A stretch of 64,000 bases of DNA from Streptomyces cyaneochromogenes (GCF_003963535.1 NZ_CP034539.1:4836001-4900000), one strand, 5' to 3'. Positions 1 to 8,689 are shown, counted from the stretch's first letter. Notes: generated by a model not told the origin, from the letters alone. Made by a program: numbers and translations.

Positions 1-2
1 GC

Positions 3-944
3 CTGCTCTCCTCGGCCCCGTCCCTGGTCGGCAACGCACGCAGCATCGTCACCGAATTCGACGTCTACCAGAAGGAGTTGGCCCGCCTGGTCACCAACGT
101 GACCAAGCTCTACGACGCCACGTCCACGCTCCCCGCGTACGCCCCGGACCCGAGCACCATCCGTGTCCTGCACGTCTCCGACATCCACCTCAACCCCGCG
201 AGCTGGAAGATCATCGCCTCGCTCGTCGACCAGTACAAGGTCAACGTGATCGTCGACTCCGGCGACACCATGGACCACGGCACGGCCGCCGAGAACGGCT
301 TCCTGGACCCCATCGAGGACCTCGGCGCCCCCTACGTCTGGGTCCGCGGCAACCACGACTCCCGCGTCACCCAGCGCTATCTGGAAGACCTGAAGAACGT
401 CCACGTCCTGGACGACGGCAAGGCGAAGACCATCGCGGGCCTGCGCTTCGCGGGCATCGGCGACCCCCAGTTCACCCCCGACCGCTCCCAGGTCCCCGGC
501 GGCGACGCGGCCAACGAACTGGCGGGCGCCCGCCTGGCCACGTCCCTGCGCGACCAGGAAGCCGCCGGCACCCCCGTCGACGTGGCCGTCGCCCACGAAC
601 CGGTGGCCGCCCGCCAGACCGACGGCGAGGTCCCCCTGGCCCTCGCCGGCCACCTCCACCACCAGGAGATGGAGGTCCTGCCGTACGGCACGCGCCTGCG
701 CATCGAGGGCTCCACGGGCGGCAGCGGACTGCGCGCGATCGAGGGCGAACACCCCGACCCCATCCAGACGTCGATCCTCTACTTCGACCGCGACACCCGC
801 CGCCTGCAGGCCTGGGACGAGATCGAACTGGGCGGCCTGGGCCTGACGACGGCGGAGGTACGCCGCCACCTCCCCGAGGAGAACCAGCCGGGCGCGACGG
901 GCTCCCCCAGCCCGTCCGTCACCTCCCCCACCCCCAGCCCGTAA
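3..944 (+). CDS. Metallophosphoesterase, C-terminal part (5' end outside window)
   Basis: The frame is open from base 3 to the TAA at 942-944, so the gene starts upstream; a TTG at 78 is internal. The part seen (about 313 residues) has the calcineurin-like phosphoesterase signature in order: D-x-H (DIHLN), GDTMD, RGNHD and GHLHH, which bind the two metal ions. These enzymes hydrolyse phosphomono- or diesters; the substrate cannot be told. The tail is a Ser/Pro/Thr-rich stretch, as in exported or membrane-tethered proteins, but the N-terminus that would show a membrane segment is missing. A tRNA cluster follows directly. Confidence 0.85.
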   Translation: MLSSAPSLVGNARSIVTEFDVYQKELARLVTNVTKLYDATSTLPAYAPDPSTIRVLHVSDIHLNPASWKIIASLVDQYKVNVIVDSGDTMDHGTAAENGFLDPIEDLGAPYVWVRGNHDSRVTQRYLEDLKNVHVLDDGKAKTIAGLRFAGIGDPQFTPDRSQVPGGDAANELAGARLATSLRDQEAAGTPVDVAVAHEPVAARQTDGEVPLALAGHLHHQEMEVLPYGTRLRIEGSTGGSGLRAIEGEHPDPIQTSILYFDRDTRRLQAWDEIELGGLGLTTAEVRRHLPEENQPGATGSPSPSVTSPTPSP

Positions 945-950
945 ACCGTT

Positions 951-980
951 TTGGCGATACCTCCCGCCATCCCATATGCT
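951..980 (+). promoter_or_regulatory. Candidate promoter of the Glu-Asp-Phe tRNA cluster
   Basis: A -35-like TTGGCG (951-956) and a -10-like TATGCT (975-980) are spaced 18 bp, 45 bp upstream of tRNA-Glu. The match is by eye and the first element touches the end of the preceding gene. Confidence 0.35.
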
Positions 981-1024
981 TCTCACGTCCCCGACGCGCT
1001 GAGAAGCGCCCAGGCGGGCCGATA

Positions 1025-1097
1025 GCCCTCATCGTCTAGCGGCCTAGGACGCCGCCCTTTCAAGGCGGTAGCACGGGTTCGAATCCCGTTGGGGGCA
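1025..1097 (+). tRNA. tRNA-Glu (TTC)
   Basis: A 73-nt cloverleaf with acceptor stem GCCCTCA/TGGGGGC, anticodon loop CTTTCAA giving TTC, and T-loop GTTCGAATCC. It is the first gene of a Glu-Asp-Phe cluster. CCA is not encoded. Confidence 0.95.
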
Positions 1098-1134
1098 CGC
1101 AGTACGGTGTGCGACACTGTCGTACGCATCGCTT

Positions 1135-1209
1135 GGTCCTGTGGAGCAGTTTGGAGTGCTCGCCACCCTGTCAAGGTGGAGGCCGCGGGTTCAAATCCCG
1201 TCAGGACCG
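1135..1209 (+). tRNA. tRNA-Asp (GTC)
   Basis: A 75-nt cloverleaf with acceptor GGTCCTG/CAGGACC and anticodon loop CTGTCAA giving GTC. An identical copy lies at 5789-5863, beyond hrpA. Confidence 0.95.
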
Positions 1210-1231
1210 CTGAGGCTTCTCGAAGCCTCAT

Positions 1232-1305
1232 GGCTGGGTAGCTCAGTTGGTACGAGCGTCCGCCTGAAAAGCGGAAGGTCGCCGGTTCGACCCCGGCCCC
1301 AGCCA
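1232..1305 (+). tRNA. tRNA-Phe (GAA)
   Basis: A 74-nt cloverleaf with acceptor GGCTGGG/CCCAGCC, anticodon loop CTGAAAA giving GAA, and T-loop GGTTCGACCCC. A damaged duplicate lies at 1480-1577. Confidence 0.95.
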
Positions 1306-1324
1306 CCGCAGCCCTGACCAGGGC

Positions 1325-1360
1325 GAACACCCCCTCAGGGACCTCCCCGAGGGGGTGTTC
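1325..1360 (+). terminator. Terminator after the tRNA cluster
   Basis: A 12-bp perfect inverted repeat, GAACACCCCCTC (1325-1336) and GAGGGGGTGTTC (1349-1360), follows tRNA-Phe. The T-rich tail is weak, as is usual in Streptomyces. Confidence 0.7.
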
Positions 1361-1412
1361 TCATATCCCCGCACCCACCCCACTCGCTACCCCGCCCAGG
1401 CGGAGGCCGCGC

Positions 1413-1542
1413 CCGCGGCGCAGCCGCAATCGGGTACAGCACATCCCGTCAGGACCGCTGAGGCTTCTCGAAGCCTCATGACTGGGTAGCTCAGTTGGCA
1501 CCAGCGTCCACCTGGCCGTATCGGATTGCGGCTGCGCCGCGG
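1413..1542. repeat. 19-bp inverted repeat flanking the duplicated tRNA segment
   Basis: CCGCGGCGCAGCCGCAATC at 1413-1431 is the exact reverse complement of 1524-1542. The second arm sits in the position of the anticodon arm in the tRNA-Phe pseudogene and the first lies where the body of the duplicated tRNA-Asp would be. Similarity continues imperfectly beyond the arm (a TAC a few bases on). Confidence 0.8.
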
Positions 1543-1577
1543 CCGGAAGGTCGCCGGTTCGACCCCGGCCCCAGCCA
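1480..1577 (+). pseudogene. Broken duplicate of tRNA-Phe
   Basis: From about 1443 the sequence repeats the 3' end of tRNA-Asp, the Asp-Phe spacer and the 5' half of tRNA-Phe nearly base for base. The T-arm and acceptor 3' strand of tRNA-Phe are intact. The anticodon arm is replaced by unrelated sequence carrying one half of a 19-bp inverted repeat, and acceptor pair 2-71 is mismatched (A-C). No Phe anticodon remains, so this is not expected to make a working tRNA. Confidence 0.8.
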
Positions 1578-1599
1578 CCGCAGCCCTCACCAGGGCACG

Positions 1600-1629
1600 C
1601 GGCCCCACCGAAGATCTTCGGTGGGGCCG
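1600..1629 (+). terminator. Palindromic terminator
   Basis: A nearly continuous palindrome, CGGCCCCACCGAAGA then TCTTCGGTGGGGCCG, ends in a short T run. It closes the duplicated tRNA segment and insulates hrpA. Confidence 0.7.
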
Positions 1630-1714
1630 TTTCCGTGTCGGACCAGACCGTGCGCGGGGGCCGGCACAAAAGGGTTCGACCCTTCTTTCGCCGGGATGAG
1701 ATCCTGGATCGCGT

Positions 1715-4700
1715 ATGTCTACGCACCCTGCCCCCGCCCTCGGCCCCCTGGCCCCCCGCCTGAGCGAGCTCTCCCTGCGCGACGCGCACCGGCTCGGTCG
1801 GCGGCTCGAAGGTGCGCGCAAGATCCGTAAGCCGGAGGCGCGCGCCGCCGTGCTCGCCGAGATCGAGGCGGAGATCGCCAAGGGCGAGGAACGCATCGCC
1901 ACCCGCCGCACGCGCGTACCGGTGGTGACGTACCCCGAACAGCTGCCGGTCAGCCAGAAGAAGGACCAGATCGCGGCCGCCATCCGCGACCACCAGGTCG
2001 TGATCGTCGCCGGTGAGACCGGGTCCGGAAAGACCACGCAGATCCCGAAGATCTGCATGGAGCTGGGCCGCGGCGTACGCGGCATGATCGGCCACACCCA
2101 GCCCCGCCGCATCGCCGCGCGCACCGTCGCCGAGCGGGTGGCGGAGGAGCTCGACACGCCCCTCGGCGAGTCCGTCGGCTGGAAGGTCCGCTTCACCGAC
2201 CAGGTGAACCAGGACGCCACCTTCGTCAAGCTGATGACCGACGGCATCCTGCTCGCCGAGATCCAGACCGACCGCGAGCTGCGCGCCTACGACACGATCA
2301 TCATCGACGAGGCCCACGAGCGGTCCCTCAACATCGACTTCCTGCTCGGGTATCTCGCGCAGCTGCTGCCGAAGCGTCCCGATCTCAAGGTCGTCATCAC
2401 CTCCGCGACCATCGATCCCGAGCGGTTCTCCCGGCATTTCGGCGACGCGCCGATCATCGAGGTCAGCGGGCGGACGTATCCCGTCGAGGTGCGCTACCGG
2501 CCGCTCCTCGAAGAGGACTCCGACGACGCAGACCGCGACCAGATCACCGCGATCTGCGATGCCGTCGAGGAGCTCCAGGGCGAGGGCAAGGGCGACATCC
2601 TCGTCTTCCTCTCGGGAGAGCGGGAGATCAGGGACACCGCCGACGCGCTGGTGAAGAAGAACTACCGCTTCACCGAGGTGCTCCCCCTCTACGCCCGCCT
2701 CTCGCACGCCGAGCAGCACCGCGTCTTCCAGCCCCACACCGGGCGCAGGATCGTTCTGGCGACCAACGTCGCCGAGACCTCGCTCACCGTCCCGGGCATC
2801 AAGTACGTCATCGACCCCGGCTTCGCCCGGATCAGCCGGTACAGCCACCGCACCAAGGTGCAGCGGCTGCCCATCGAGGCGATCTCGCAGGCCAGCGCCA
2901 ACCAGCGCAAGGGCCGCTGCGGCCGTACGTCGGACGGCATCTGCATCCGCCTCTACTCCGAGGACGACTTCCTCGCCCGCCCGGAGTTCACGGACGCGGA
3001 GATCCTGCGGACGAACCTCGCCTCCGTCATCCTGCAGATGACCGCGGCCGGGCTCGGCGACATCGACAAGTTCCCGTTCATCGACCCGCCGGACCACCGC
3101 AACATCCGCGACGGCGTGCAGCTCCTGCAGGAGCTCGGCGCGCTGGACCCGACGCAGAAGGACGTACGCAAGCGGCTCACGGACACCGGCCGCAAGCTCG
3201 CGCAGCTCCCCGTCGACCCGCGCCTGGCCCGCATGGTCCTGGAGGCCGACAAGAACGGCTGTGTCCGCGAGGTCATGGTCATAGCGGCCGCGCTCTCCAT
3301 CCAGGACCCTCGCGAACGCCCGGCCGACAAGCAGGCCCAGGCCGACCAGCAGCACGCCCGCTTCAAGGACGAGACCAGCGACTTCCTCGCCTATCTCAAC
3401 CTCTGGCGCTACGTCCGCGAGCAGCAGAAGGAACGCGGATCGTCGTCCTTCCGCCGGATGTGCAAGCAGGAGTACCTGAACTTCCTGCGCATTCGCGAAT
3501 GGCAGGACATCTACTCGCAGTTGCGCACGGTCGCCAAGCAGATGGGCATCCACCTCAGCGAGGACGACGCCCCGGCCGACCGCATCCATGTCTCCCTCCT
3601 CGCCGGCCTGCTCTCGCACATCGGCATGAAGGACGTGAAGGAGTCCAAGGACTCCGGCCCGGGCGGCGCCCGCAAGGAGGGCGGCCGCAACGAGTACCTC
3701 GGCGCCCGCAACGCCAAGTTCGCGATCTTCCCGGGCTCGGCCCTCTTCAAGAAGCCCCCGCGCTTCGTGATGTCGGCGGAGCTGGTGGAGACGAGCCGCC
3801 TGTGGGCCCGCGTCAACGCGAAGATCGAGCCCGAGTGGGTCGAACCGCTCGCCGAGCACCTGATCAAGCGCACCTACTCCGAACCGCACTGGGAGAAGGA
3901 CCAGGCGGCGGTGATGGCGTACGAGAAGGTCACGCTGTACGGCGTCCCGATCATCGCCCAGCGCAAGGTGAACTACGGCCGCGTCGACCCCGAGGCCAGC
4001 CGCGAGCTGTTCATCCGCAACGCCCTGGTCGAGGGCGACTGGCGCACGCACCACAAGTTCTTCGCCGACAACCGCAGGCTCCTCAGCGAGGTCGAGGAGC
4101 TGGAGCACCGGGCCCGGCGCCGGGACATCGTCGTCGACGACGAGACGCTGTTCGACTTCTACGACCAGAAGGTCCCCGACCACGTCGTCTCCGGCGCGCA
4201 CTTCGACTCCTGGTGGAAGCACAAGCGGCACGAGGAGCCGGAGTTCCTGGACTTCGAGCGCGAGATGCTCATCCGGGAGTCGGCGGCGGCGGTCACCAAG
4301 GCCGACTATCCCGACTCGTGGCGGCAGGGGCAGCTCAAGTTCCGTGTCACGTACCAGTTCGAGCCGGGCGCGGACGCCGACGGCGTGACCGTCCACATCC
4401 CGCTCCAGGTCCTCAACCAGGTCACGGACGAGGGCTTCGACTGGCAGATCCCGGGCCTCAGGGAGGAGTTGGTGACGGAGCTGATCCGTTCCCTCCCGAA
4501 GCCGATCCGCCGCAACTACGTGCCGGCGCCGAACTTCGCGCAGCGGTTCCTGGACACGGCGGTGCCGCTGCAGGAGCCGCTGACGGTGACCATGGCGCGC
4601 GAGCTGAAGCGCATGGTCGGAGTGCCCTTCACCGCCGACGACTTCGACTGGCCCAAGGTCCCCGACCACCTGCGCATCACCTTCCGGATCGTCGACGAGC

Positions 4701-5695
4701 GCCGTCGCAAGCTGGCCGAGGACAAGGACCTGGAGACCCTGAAGCTCCGTCTGAAGCCGAAGGCACGGCAGGCCCTCTCGCAGGCCGCGGCGGCCACCGC
4801 CTCCCGCGAGGGCGGCGAGTCCCTGGAGCGCAAGGGCCTGACCGACTGGACCATCGGCTCCCTCACCCGCGTCTTCGAGACCCGTCGCGCCGGCCAGCCG
4901 GTCAAGGCGTATCCGGCGCTGGTCGACGACGGCGACACGGTGTCGGTCCGCCTCTTCGACACGGAGGCGGAGCAGCAGCAGGCGATGTGGAAGGGCACGC
5001 GCCGGCTGATCCTCCGCAACATCCCGGTCAACCCGGCGAAGTTCGCGTCCGAGAAGCTCACGAACGCCCAGAAGCTGGCGCTGTCCGCCAACCCGCACGG
5101 CTCCATCCAAGCCCTGTTCGACGACTGCGCGATGGCGGCCGCGGACAGGCTGATCGGCGACTTCGGGGGGCCGGCGTGGGACGAGGAGTCGTATCGGAAG
5201 CTGTACGACAAGGTGCGCGCCGAGATCGTCGACACGACGGTCCGTGCGGTGGGCCAGGTGCAGCAGGTCCTCGCCGCCTGGCAGGCCGCTGAACGCCGCC
5301 TGAAGGCCGTACGCAGCCCCGCCCTGCTCCCGAACCTCACGGACGTGCGAGGGCAGCTGGACGCCCTTGTGAAGCCCGGATTCGTGACCGAGGCCGGTCT
5401 GCGGCGCCTGCCCGACCTCATGCGCTACCTGATCGCGGTGGACCGCCGTCTCCAGCAGATGCCGACCAACGTCCAGCGCGACACGACGCGCATGGAGAAG
5501 GTCCACGAGATGCGGGACGAGTACGCCTGGCTTCTGGAACAGATGCCGCAGGGCCGCCCGGTGCCGCAGCAGGTCCTGGACGTCCGCTGGATGCTGGAGG
5601 AGCTCCGCGTCAGCTATTTCGCCCACGCGCTGGGCACGGCGTACCCCATCTCCGACAAGCGGATCGTGAAGGCGATCGACACGCTCGCCCCGTAA
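1715..5695 (+). CDS. hrpA: ATP-dependent RNA helicase HrpA (DEAH box)
   Basis: A 1326-residue DEAH-box helicase of the usual HrpA length. Walker A GETGSGKTT is at residues 100-108, the DEAH box (IIIDEAHERSLN) at 198-201, and SAT (motif III) about 30 residues later. A second RecA domain with motif VI (QRKGRCGR) follows, then the HA2/OB-fold region and the long HrpA-specific C-terminal domain. HrpA unwinds RNA and in E. coli acts on stalled ribosomes and mRNA processing; its role here is inferred. The ATG at 1715 lies about 85 bp after the palindromic terminator. The gene stands alone between tRNA loci. The long open frames on its opposite strand are composition shadows. Confidence 0.95.
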   Translation: MSTHPAPALGPLAPRLSELSLRDAHRLGRRLEGARKIRKPEARAAVLAEIEAEIAKGEERIATRRTRVPVVTYPEQLPVSQKKDQIAAAIRDHQVVIVAGETGSGKTTQIPKICMELGRGVRGMIGHTQPRRIAARTVAERVAEELDTPLGESVGWKVRFTDQVNQDATFVKLMTDGILLAEIQTDRELRAYDTIIIDEAHERSLNIDFLLGYLAQLLPKRPDLKVVITSATIDPERFSRHFGDAPIIEVSGRTYPVEVRYRPLLEEDSDDADRDQITAICDAVEELQGEGKGDILVFLSGEREIRDTADALVKKNYRFTEVLPLYARLSHAEQHRVFQPHTGRRIVLATNVAETSLTVPGIKYVIDPGFARISRYSHRTKVQRLPIEAISQASANQRKGRCGRTSDGICIRLYSEDDFLARPEFTDAEILRTNLASVILQMTAAGLGDIDKFPFIDPPDHRNIRDGVQLLQELGALDPTQKDVRKRLTDTGRKLAQLPVDPRLARMVLEADKNGCVREVMVIAAALSIQDPRERPADKQAQADQQHARFKDETSDFLAYLNLWRYVREQQKERGSSSFRRMCKQEYLNFLRIREWQDIYSQLRTVAKQMGIHLSEDDAPADRIHVSLLAGLLSHIGMKDVKESKDSGPGGARKEGGRNEYLGARNAKFAIFPGSALFKKPPRFVMSAELVETSRLWARVNAKIEPEWVEPLAEHLIKRTYSEPHWEKDQAAVMAYEKVTLYGVPIIAQRKVNYGRVDPEASRELFIRNALVEGDWRTHHKFFADNRRLLSEVEELEHRARRRDIVVDDETLFDFYDQKVPDHVVSGAHFDSWWKHKRHEEPEFLDFEREMLIRESAAAVTKADYPDSWRQGQLKFRVTYQFEPGADADGVTVHIPLQVLNQVTDEGFDWQIPGLREELVTELIRSLPKPIRRNYVPAPNFAQRFLDTAVPLQEPLTVTMARELKRMVGVPFTADDFDWPKVPDHLRITFRIVDERRRKLAEDKDLETLKLRLKPKARQALSQAAAATASREGGESLERKGLTDWTIGSLTRVFETRRAGQPVKAYPALVDDGDTVSVRLFDTEAEQQQAMWKGTRRLILRNIPVNPAKFASEKLTNAQKLALSANPHGSIQALFDDCAMAAADRLIGDFGGPAWDEESYRKLYDKVRAEIVDTTVRAVGQVQQVLAAWQAAERRLKAVRSPALLPNLTDVRGQLDALVKPGFVTEAGLRRLPDLMRYLIAVDRRLQQMPTNVQRDTTRMEKVHEMRDEYAWLLEQMPQGRPVPQQVLDVRWMLEELRVSYFAHALGTAYPISDKRIVKAIDTLAP

Positions 5696-5717
5696 CGGAG
5701 CGTGTACGCTGGGTGAG

Positions 5718-5747
5718 TTCGACCGGGGGCTCACCCTCCTGTACAGT
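5718..5747 (+). promoter_or_regulatory. Candidate promoter of the second tRNA-Asp
   Basis: TTCGAC (5718-5723) and TACAGT (5742-5747) are separated by 18 bp and lie 42 bp upstream of the tRNA. Confidence 0.4.
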
Positions 5748-5788
5748 CTCTTCTCGCAGCGCAACGCACGAATGGCGCAGCGAAATCT

Positions 5789-5863
5789 GGTCCTGTGGAG
5801 CAGTTTGGAGTGCTCGCCACCCTGTCAAGGTGGAGGCCGCGGGTTCAAATCCCGTCAGGACCG
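5789..5863 (+). tRNA. tRNA-Asp (GTC), second copy
   Basis: It has the same 75 bases as 1135-1209, with acceptor GGTCCTG/CAGGACC and anticodon GTC. It has its own candidate promoter and terminator. Confidence 0.95.
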
Positions 5864-5873
5864 CAGTGAAGCA

Positions 5874-5907
5874 GAAGGCCCGCTCCCGTCGAGGGACGCG
5901 GGCCTTC
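5874..5907 (+). terminator. Terminator of tRNA-Asp
   Basis: GAAGGCCCGC (5874-5883) pairs with GCGGGCCTTC (5898-5907), followed by TTC. Confidence 0.75.
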
Positions 5908-5981
5908 TTCATGTCCGGCAGTAGGAGTCTCGCAGGGCAGGCGCCCTCGAGGACGAGGCCCTTGAGGGCCGAAGCGGGGGT

Positions 5982-6001
5982 CTGGGGGCGGCAGCCCCCA
6001 G
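5982..6001. repeat. GC-rich intergenic hairpin
   Basis: CTGGGGGC, a four-base loop, then GCCCCCAG. Hairpins of this form recur between Streptomyces genes. The rest of 5908-6151 shows no gene. Confidence 0.4.
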
Positions 6002-6151
6002 CGACGGCCACCACAGCACCGGGCACCCGCCAAGGCGCCGGGCACACAAACAGCCGCGCCCGGCGGAGCCCCACGCCACCTTGACGGAGTCACATTCGCT
6101 CGGTACCCAGAAATCAGGGCTCTTCCCGGCACGGCTCCCCGGAGGTGGCGC

Positions 6152-6346
6152 ATGGCGGCATCGGCTAGGCACGAAACGCGGGCCTTGCTCCGCGCCCACC
6201 TGTCGGCCGCCACCTCGTACCGCCACCTGACCCGCCACTGCCCGATCTGCCACCGCCTGCTGCGGCTCGCGATGGACTCCGCCCCGCGCCCCGTCCAGAC
6301 GGCTCCGGACGAGGTCAGCGAGGACGAAACCGCTTCCACCGCGTGA
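6152..6346 (+). CDS. DUF6274 family small protein
   Basis: A 64-residue protein recognised as DUF6274, a Streptomyces family of unknown function found close to bldC. It has a basic helical N-terminus, a CPIC pair (H-C-x-x-C-H near residues 29-34) that could bind a metal, and an acidic tail. A GGAGG at 6140-6144 sits 7 bases before the ATG. It lies between tRNA-Asp and the convergent bldC unit. Confidence 0.75.
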   Translation: MAASARHETRALLRAHLSAATSYRHLTRHCPICHRLLRLAMDSAPRPVQTAPDEVSEDETASTA

Positions 6347-6661
6347 GCCTCGCGGGATGCCAACTCCCGTGCGGGCATGGGGTGCTGGAACCCGAGAACC
6401 CCATTAGCGCACTTGGGTCGATGACAACAAGCTCCCCGGTATGTGACGGGTGTCACCGCATGAGTTTCCGGAAGCGCGGTACTTACACCCCACCTACAAC
6501 TGGTCAATTTAATATGTGCAATTGCACCAACTGACGGGGATCGACCCGCACACGCTCAGCAACCACCCAGAGCGACTCCACAGGAGATCCGACCCCCCTC
6601 CCCAGACTCCGACAAGCCTCCCCACAGGAGGACGGCCGGCACACGCTCCGCACACAAAAAA
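6347..6661. other. Gene-free interval with an AT-rich palindrome
   Basis: No convincing gene. The stretch 6500-6530 is unusually AT-rich for this genome and holds a perfect 12-bp palindrome, GTGCAATTGCAC (6516-6527), of the kind bound by dimeric regulators. What binds it cannot be told. Confidence 0.4.
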
Positions 6662-6695
6662 GATCGCGCTGGACCCGGCGGAGTCCAGCGCGATC
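6662..6695 (-). terminator. Rho-independent terminator downstream of bldC
   Basis: GATCGCGCTGGAC (6662-6674) pairs perfectly with GTCCAGCGCGATC (6683-6695). On the minus strand it is followed by six T residues (complement of 6656-6661). The 13-bp stem plus U-tract is one of the clearest terminators in the window, 147 bp past the bldC stop. Confidence 0.85.
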
Positions 6696-6841
6696 TACGA
6701 CGCACCCTTGTTGCGTGCCTGCGAAGCTCTGATCGGCTTGGGCGTGGGCTCTGTTGGGGCAGAACCCGCGTCGCTTGGAGCTAGAGTTCGGGCGCCACGG
6801 CAAGTTGGGGGAACCGCCGGTTTGCCCGGTTATGCAGTTGT

Positions 6842-7048
6842 TCAGGCCTCGCTGCGCTGCTGCGGGATGCCCGCGAGCAGCGCGCGGACCTCAGCCTCGC
6901 GGTAGCGGCGGTGTCCGCCGAGCGTACGGATGGAAGTAAGCTTCCCGGCCTTCGCCCACCGCGTGACCGTCTTGGGGTCGACGCGGAACATCGTGGCGAC
7001 CTCAGCCGGGGTCAGCAGCGGCTCGGCATCAGGGGTGCGAGCGGTCAT
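6842..7048 (-). CDS. bldC: Developmental transcriptional regulator BldC
   Basis: A 68-residue MerR-like DNA-binding protein consisting only of the winged-helix domain (LLTPAEVATMFRV, then the RTLGGHRRYRE wing), the length and sequence expected for BldC. In Streptomyces it controls entry into aerial growth, and it binds DNA head-to-tail on direct repeats (published for S. coelicolor/S. venezuelae BldC). The start at 7048 is preferred over the longer frame beginning at 7135: AGGAGG lies 7 bases upstream and the 68-residue length is conserved. A GTTATA at 7147-7152 could be the -10 region on this strand. A strong terminator lies downstream. Confidence 0.95.
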   Translation of the reverse strand: MTARTPDAEPLLTPAEVATMFRVDPKTVTRWAKAGKLTSIRTLGGHRRYREAEVRALLAGIPQQRSEA

Positions 7049-7280
7049 GAGCGGCCTCCTCGGGAGAACCGAACCTTCTCGGTTCTTTCCTCTAAATTCT
7101 GCACCTTGACCCGCGTTGCCCGAAATGGCGCACACGAGTCGAGTCGGTTATAGGACGAACGGCTTGTCCTCGGCACTACAACTACACCATCTGTCCAGCC
7201 GCGTCGGCCAAACCGATGGAATTGCCCTCCCAGGTGTTCATCAGCGACGGAAGCCGATGGACCATGCCATAGCGGACAGT

Positions 7281-7313
7281 CACGCCACTGTGACGATCAG
7301 TCACAGTGGCGTG
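7281..7313. repeat. 14-bp perfect inverted repeat
   Basis: CACGCCACTGTGAC (7281-7294) and GTCACAGTGGCGTG (7300-7313) with a 5-base loop. There is no T run on either side, so an operator or a structured RNA is as likely as a terminator. It could end the minus-strand gene 7627-8469. Confidence 0.6.
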
Positions 7314-7575
7314 CAGGAGTCTCAAGACCCCCCATAGCGTGCAATGTCGAGATGGAGCCCTCCCCGGACTCCTTGTCCTATTTTGGCACGAGGAGGGGTT
7401 AGGGGCGCAAGGGCCGCGTACGTGCGGTCCGTCACGCTTACGCGCGTTGACGCATCCTTGATACATACGCCCGGATCGGGCCCTACGTCCCTTGTTGACG
7501 TGGCATCAAGAACCTCAGAGCGAGCACGAAACCCCAAAACGGGCGCCCCGTCAAACGCCAGTTCGTTACGTCACA

Positions 7576-7617
7576 CAGTGTGTCAGATCACACCGGACGC
7601 AGTGCGTCAGGTCACAC
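7576..7617. repeat. Tandem 18-bp direct repeat
   Basis: CAGTGTGTCAGATCACAC (7576-7593) recurs as CAGTGCGTCAGGTCACAC (7600-7617) with two mismatches and a 24-bp period, immediately after the stop of the minus-strand gene at 7627. Each unit also contains a GTGTxxxxxxACAC-type partial dyad. Confidence 0.5.
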
Positions 7618-7626
7618 TGGCCCGGC

Positions 7627-8469
7627 TCAGTTCGCCGAGCGCCGGTCCCGCACCGCCCGCCACCGCTCCACGAGCCGCGCGTAAGCCGCCCCCGCGGCCG
7701 CCCCGTCACCGTGTCGCAGCGCCTCGATGCCGGCGGCCACGTCGGCCGCCGAGTGGTCGTCCTCCAGATCGCCGGCCGGCAGGGTGTGCACCAGGCCGCC
7801 GTAGTCCAACTCGACCAGCGAGCGCGGGTGGAACTCCTCCAGCCAGCGCCCGACGTCCACGAGGCCGTCGATGAGCGGCCCCTCGTCGATGGCGTCCTTC
7901 AGCGTCCGCAGGGCCCGCGCCACCCGCCGCCGGGCCTGCACCATCGGAGTCCGGTAGCGCAGCATCGGCGGGATGTCGCCCGAGCCCTTGTCGAAGCGCC
8001 GCTCCTCGTCCGACACCAGCACGAACCAGTGCAGCGGCACCTGCCAGGCCGCGGTGCGGATCCACGGCCGCGCGTCCGGGTTGCGGGCCAGCCAGCGCTC
8101 GTAGTCCTGGGCCGCCTGGTGCCGTACGACCTCCGGCAGCGCCGCGTCCAGCACCGGCTTCGGCAGCTCCTCGGGGAGCTCTCCGAGCGCCTGCCAGCCG
8201 CGCAGCCGGGTGCGCCACGGGCACACGCACAGCACCCCGTCGACCTCCGTGACGAAGGCGTCGCTGCTCTCGTGCACCGGCACCGGGATGGGCGGGGTGG
8301 GCAGCAAGTCGGCGAGGGAGCGGCGCAGTTCGTCCTGGTACGACGGACGGTCGGGGCGGCGGGCGTAGCGGTCCCAGTGGCCGCGCTCCGGCTCCGGGAA
8401 GGCGGCCAGCGGCTCGTAGACGCGCAGATAGGTCGCGTACGGGACGATCACCGGGGACACCTTGGGCAC
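7627..8469 (-). CDS. Conserved hypothetical protein
   Basis: A 280-residue soluble protein with no signal peptide or membrane segment. It has several Trp/Tyr-rich motifs (CPWRTRLRGW, AWQVPLHWFVLV) and an Arg-rich helical part (MVQARRRVARALRTL) near residues 185-200. No family is recognised. It sits divergently from valine dehydrogenase, a position held by a conserved Streptomyces hypothetical. The ATG at 8469 gives MPKVSPVIVPYATYLRVYEP, a plausible beta-strand start. Confidence 0.75.
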   Translation of the reverse strand: MPKVSPVIVPYATYLRVYEPLAAFPEPERGHWDRYARRPDRPSYQDELRRSLADLLPTPPIPVPVHESSDAFVTEVDGVLCVCPWRTRLRGWQALGELPEELPKPVLDAALPEVVRHQAAQDYERWLARNPDARPWIRTAAWQVPLHWFVLVSDEERRFDKGSGDIPPMLRYRTPMVQARRRVARALRTLKDAIDEGPLIDGLVDVGRWLEEFHPRSLVELDYGGLVHTLPAGDLEDDHSAADVAAGIEALRHGDGAAAGAAYARLVERWRAVRDRRSAN

Positions 8470-8689
8470 GCCTGCTCCCTCCCCCGCCGTCTGCCAGGAA
8501 AACCTGCGAAACCCGCTGACAAACGTGCGGGAAATCTATGCAAATCGTCGCACGGCCTTACTCCGCGAGTAGGTGATCCTGAGCACTGCGGGTTGGACGG
8601 GCGCCAACGGGTCTAATCTCATGCTCACAGCCCCCGCCACCCGTACGGGAGCTCGCTCCAATCGCCGCCAGTACTCAGGAGTCACCACA

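Larger units (their letters stand above)
7049..7626. other. bldC upstream region, no gene seen
   Basis: This 578-bp interval separates bldC from the next minus-strand gene. It holds a candidate bldC -10 (7147-7152), a 14-bp hairpin (7281-7313) and an 18-bp direct repeat (7576-7617). The open frames here lack ribosome-binding sites and resemble noise. Confidence 0.5.

Noticed and set aside
1361..5764. 1467-residue open frame opposite hrpA
   Set aside because: It mirrors hrpA codon for codon in a high-GC background, with biased Val/Leu/Asp/Arg composition and no domain; a shadow.
6504..6803. 99-residue minus-strand ORF past bldC
   Set aside because: It reads straight through the U-tract terminator and has no site or homologous feel.
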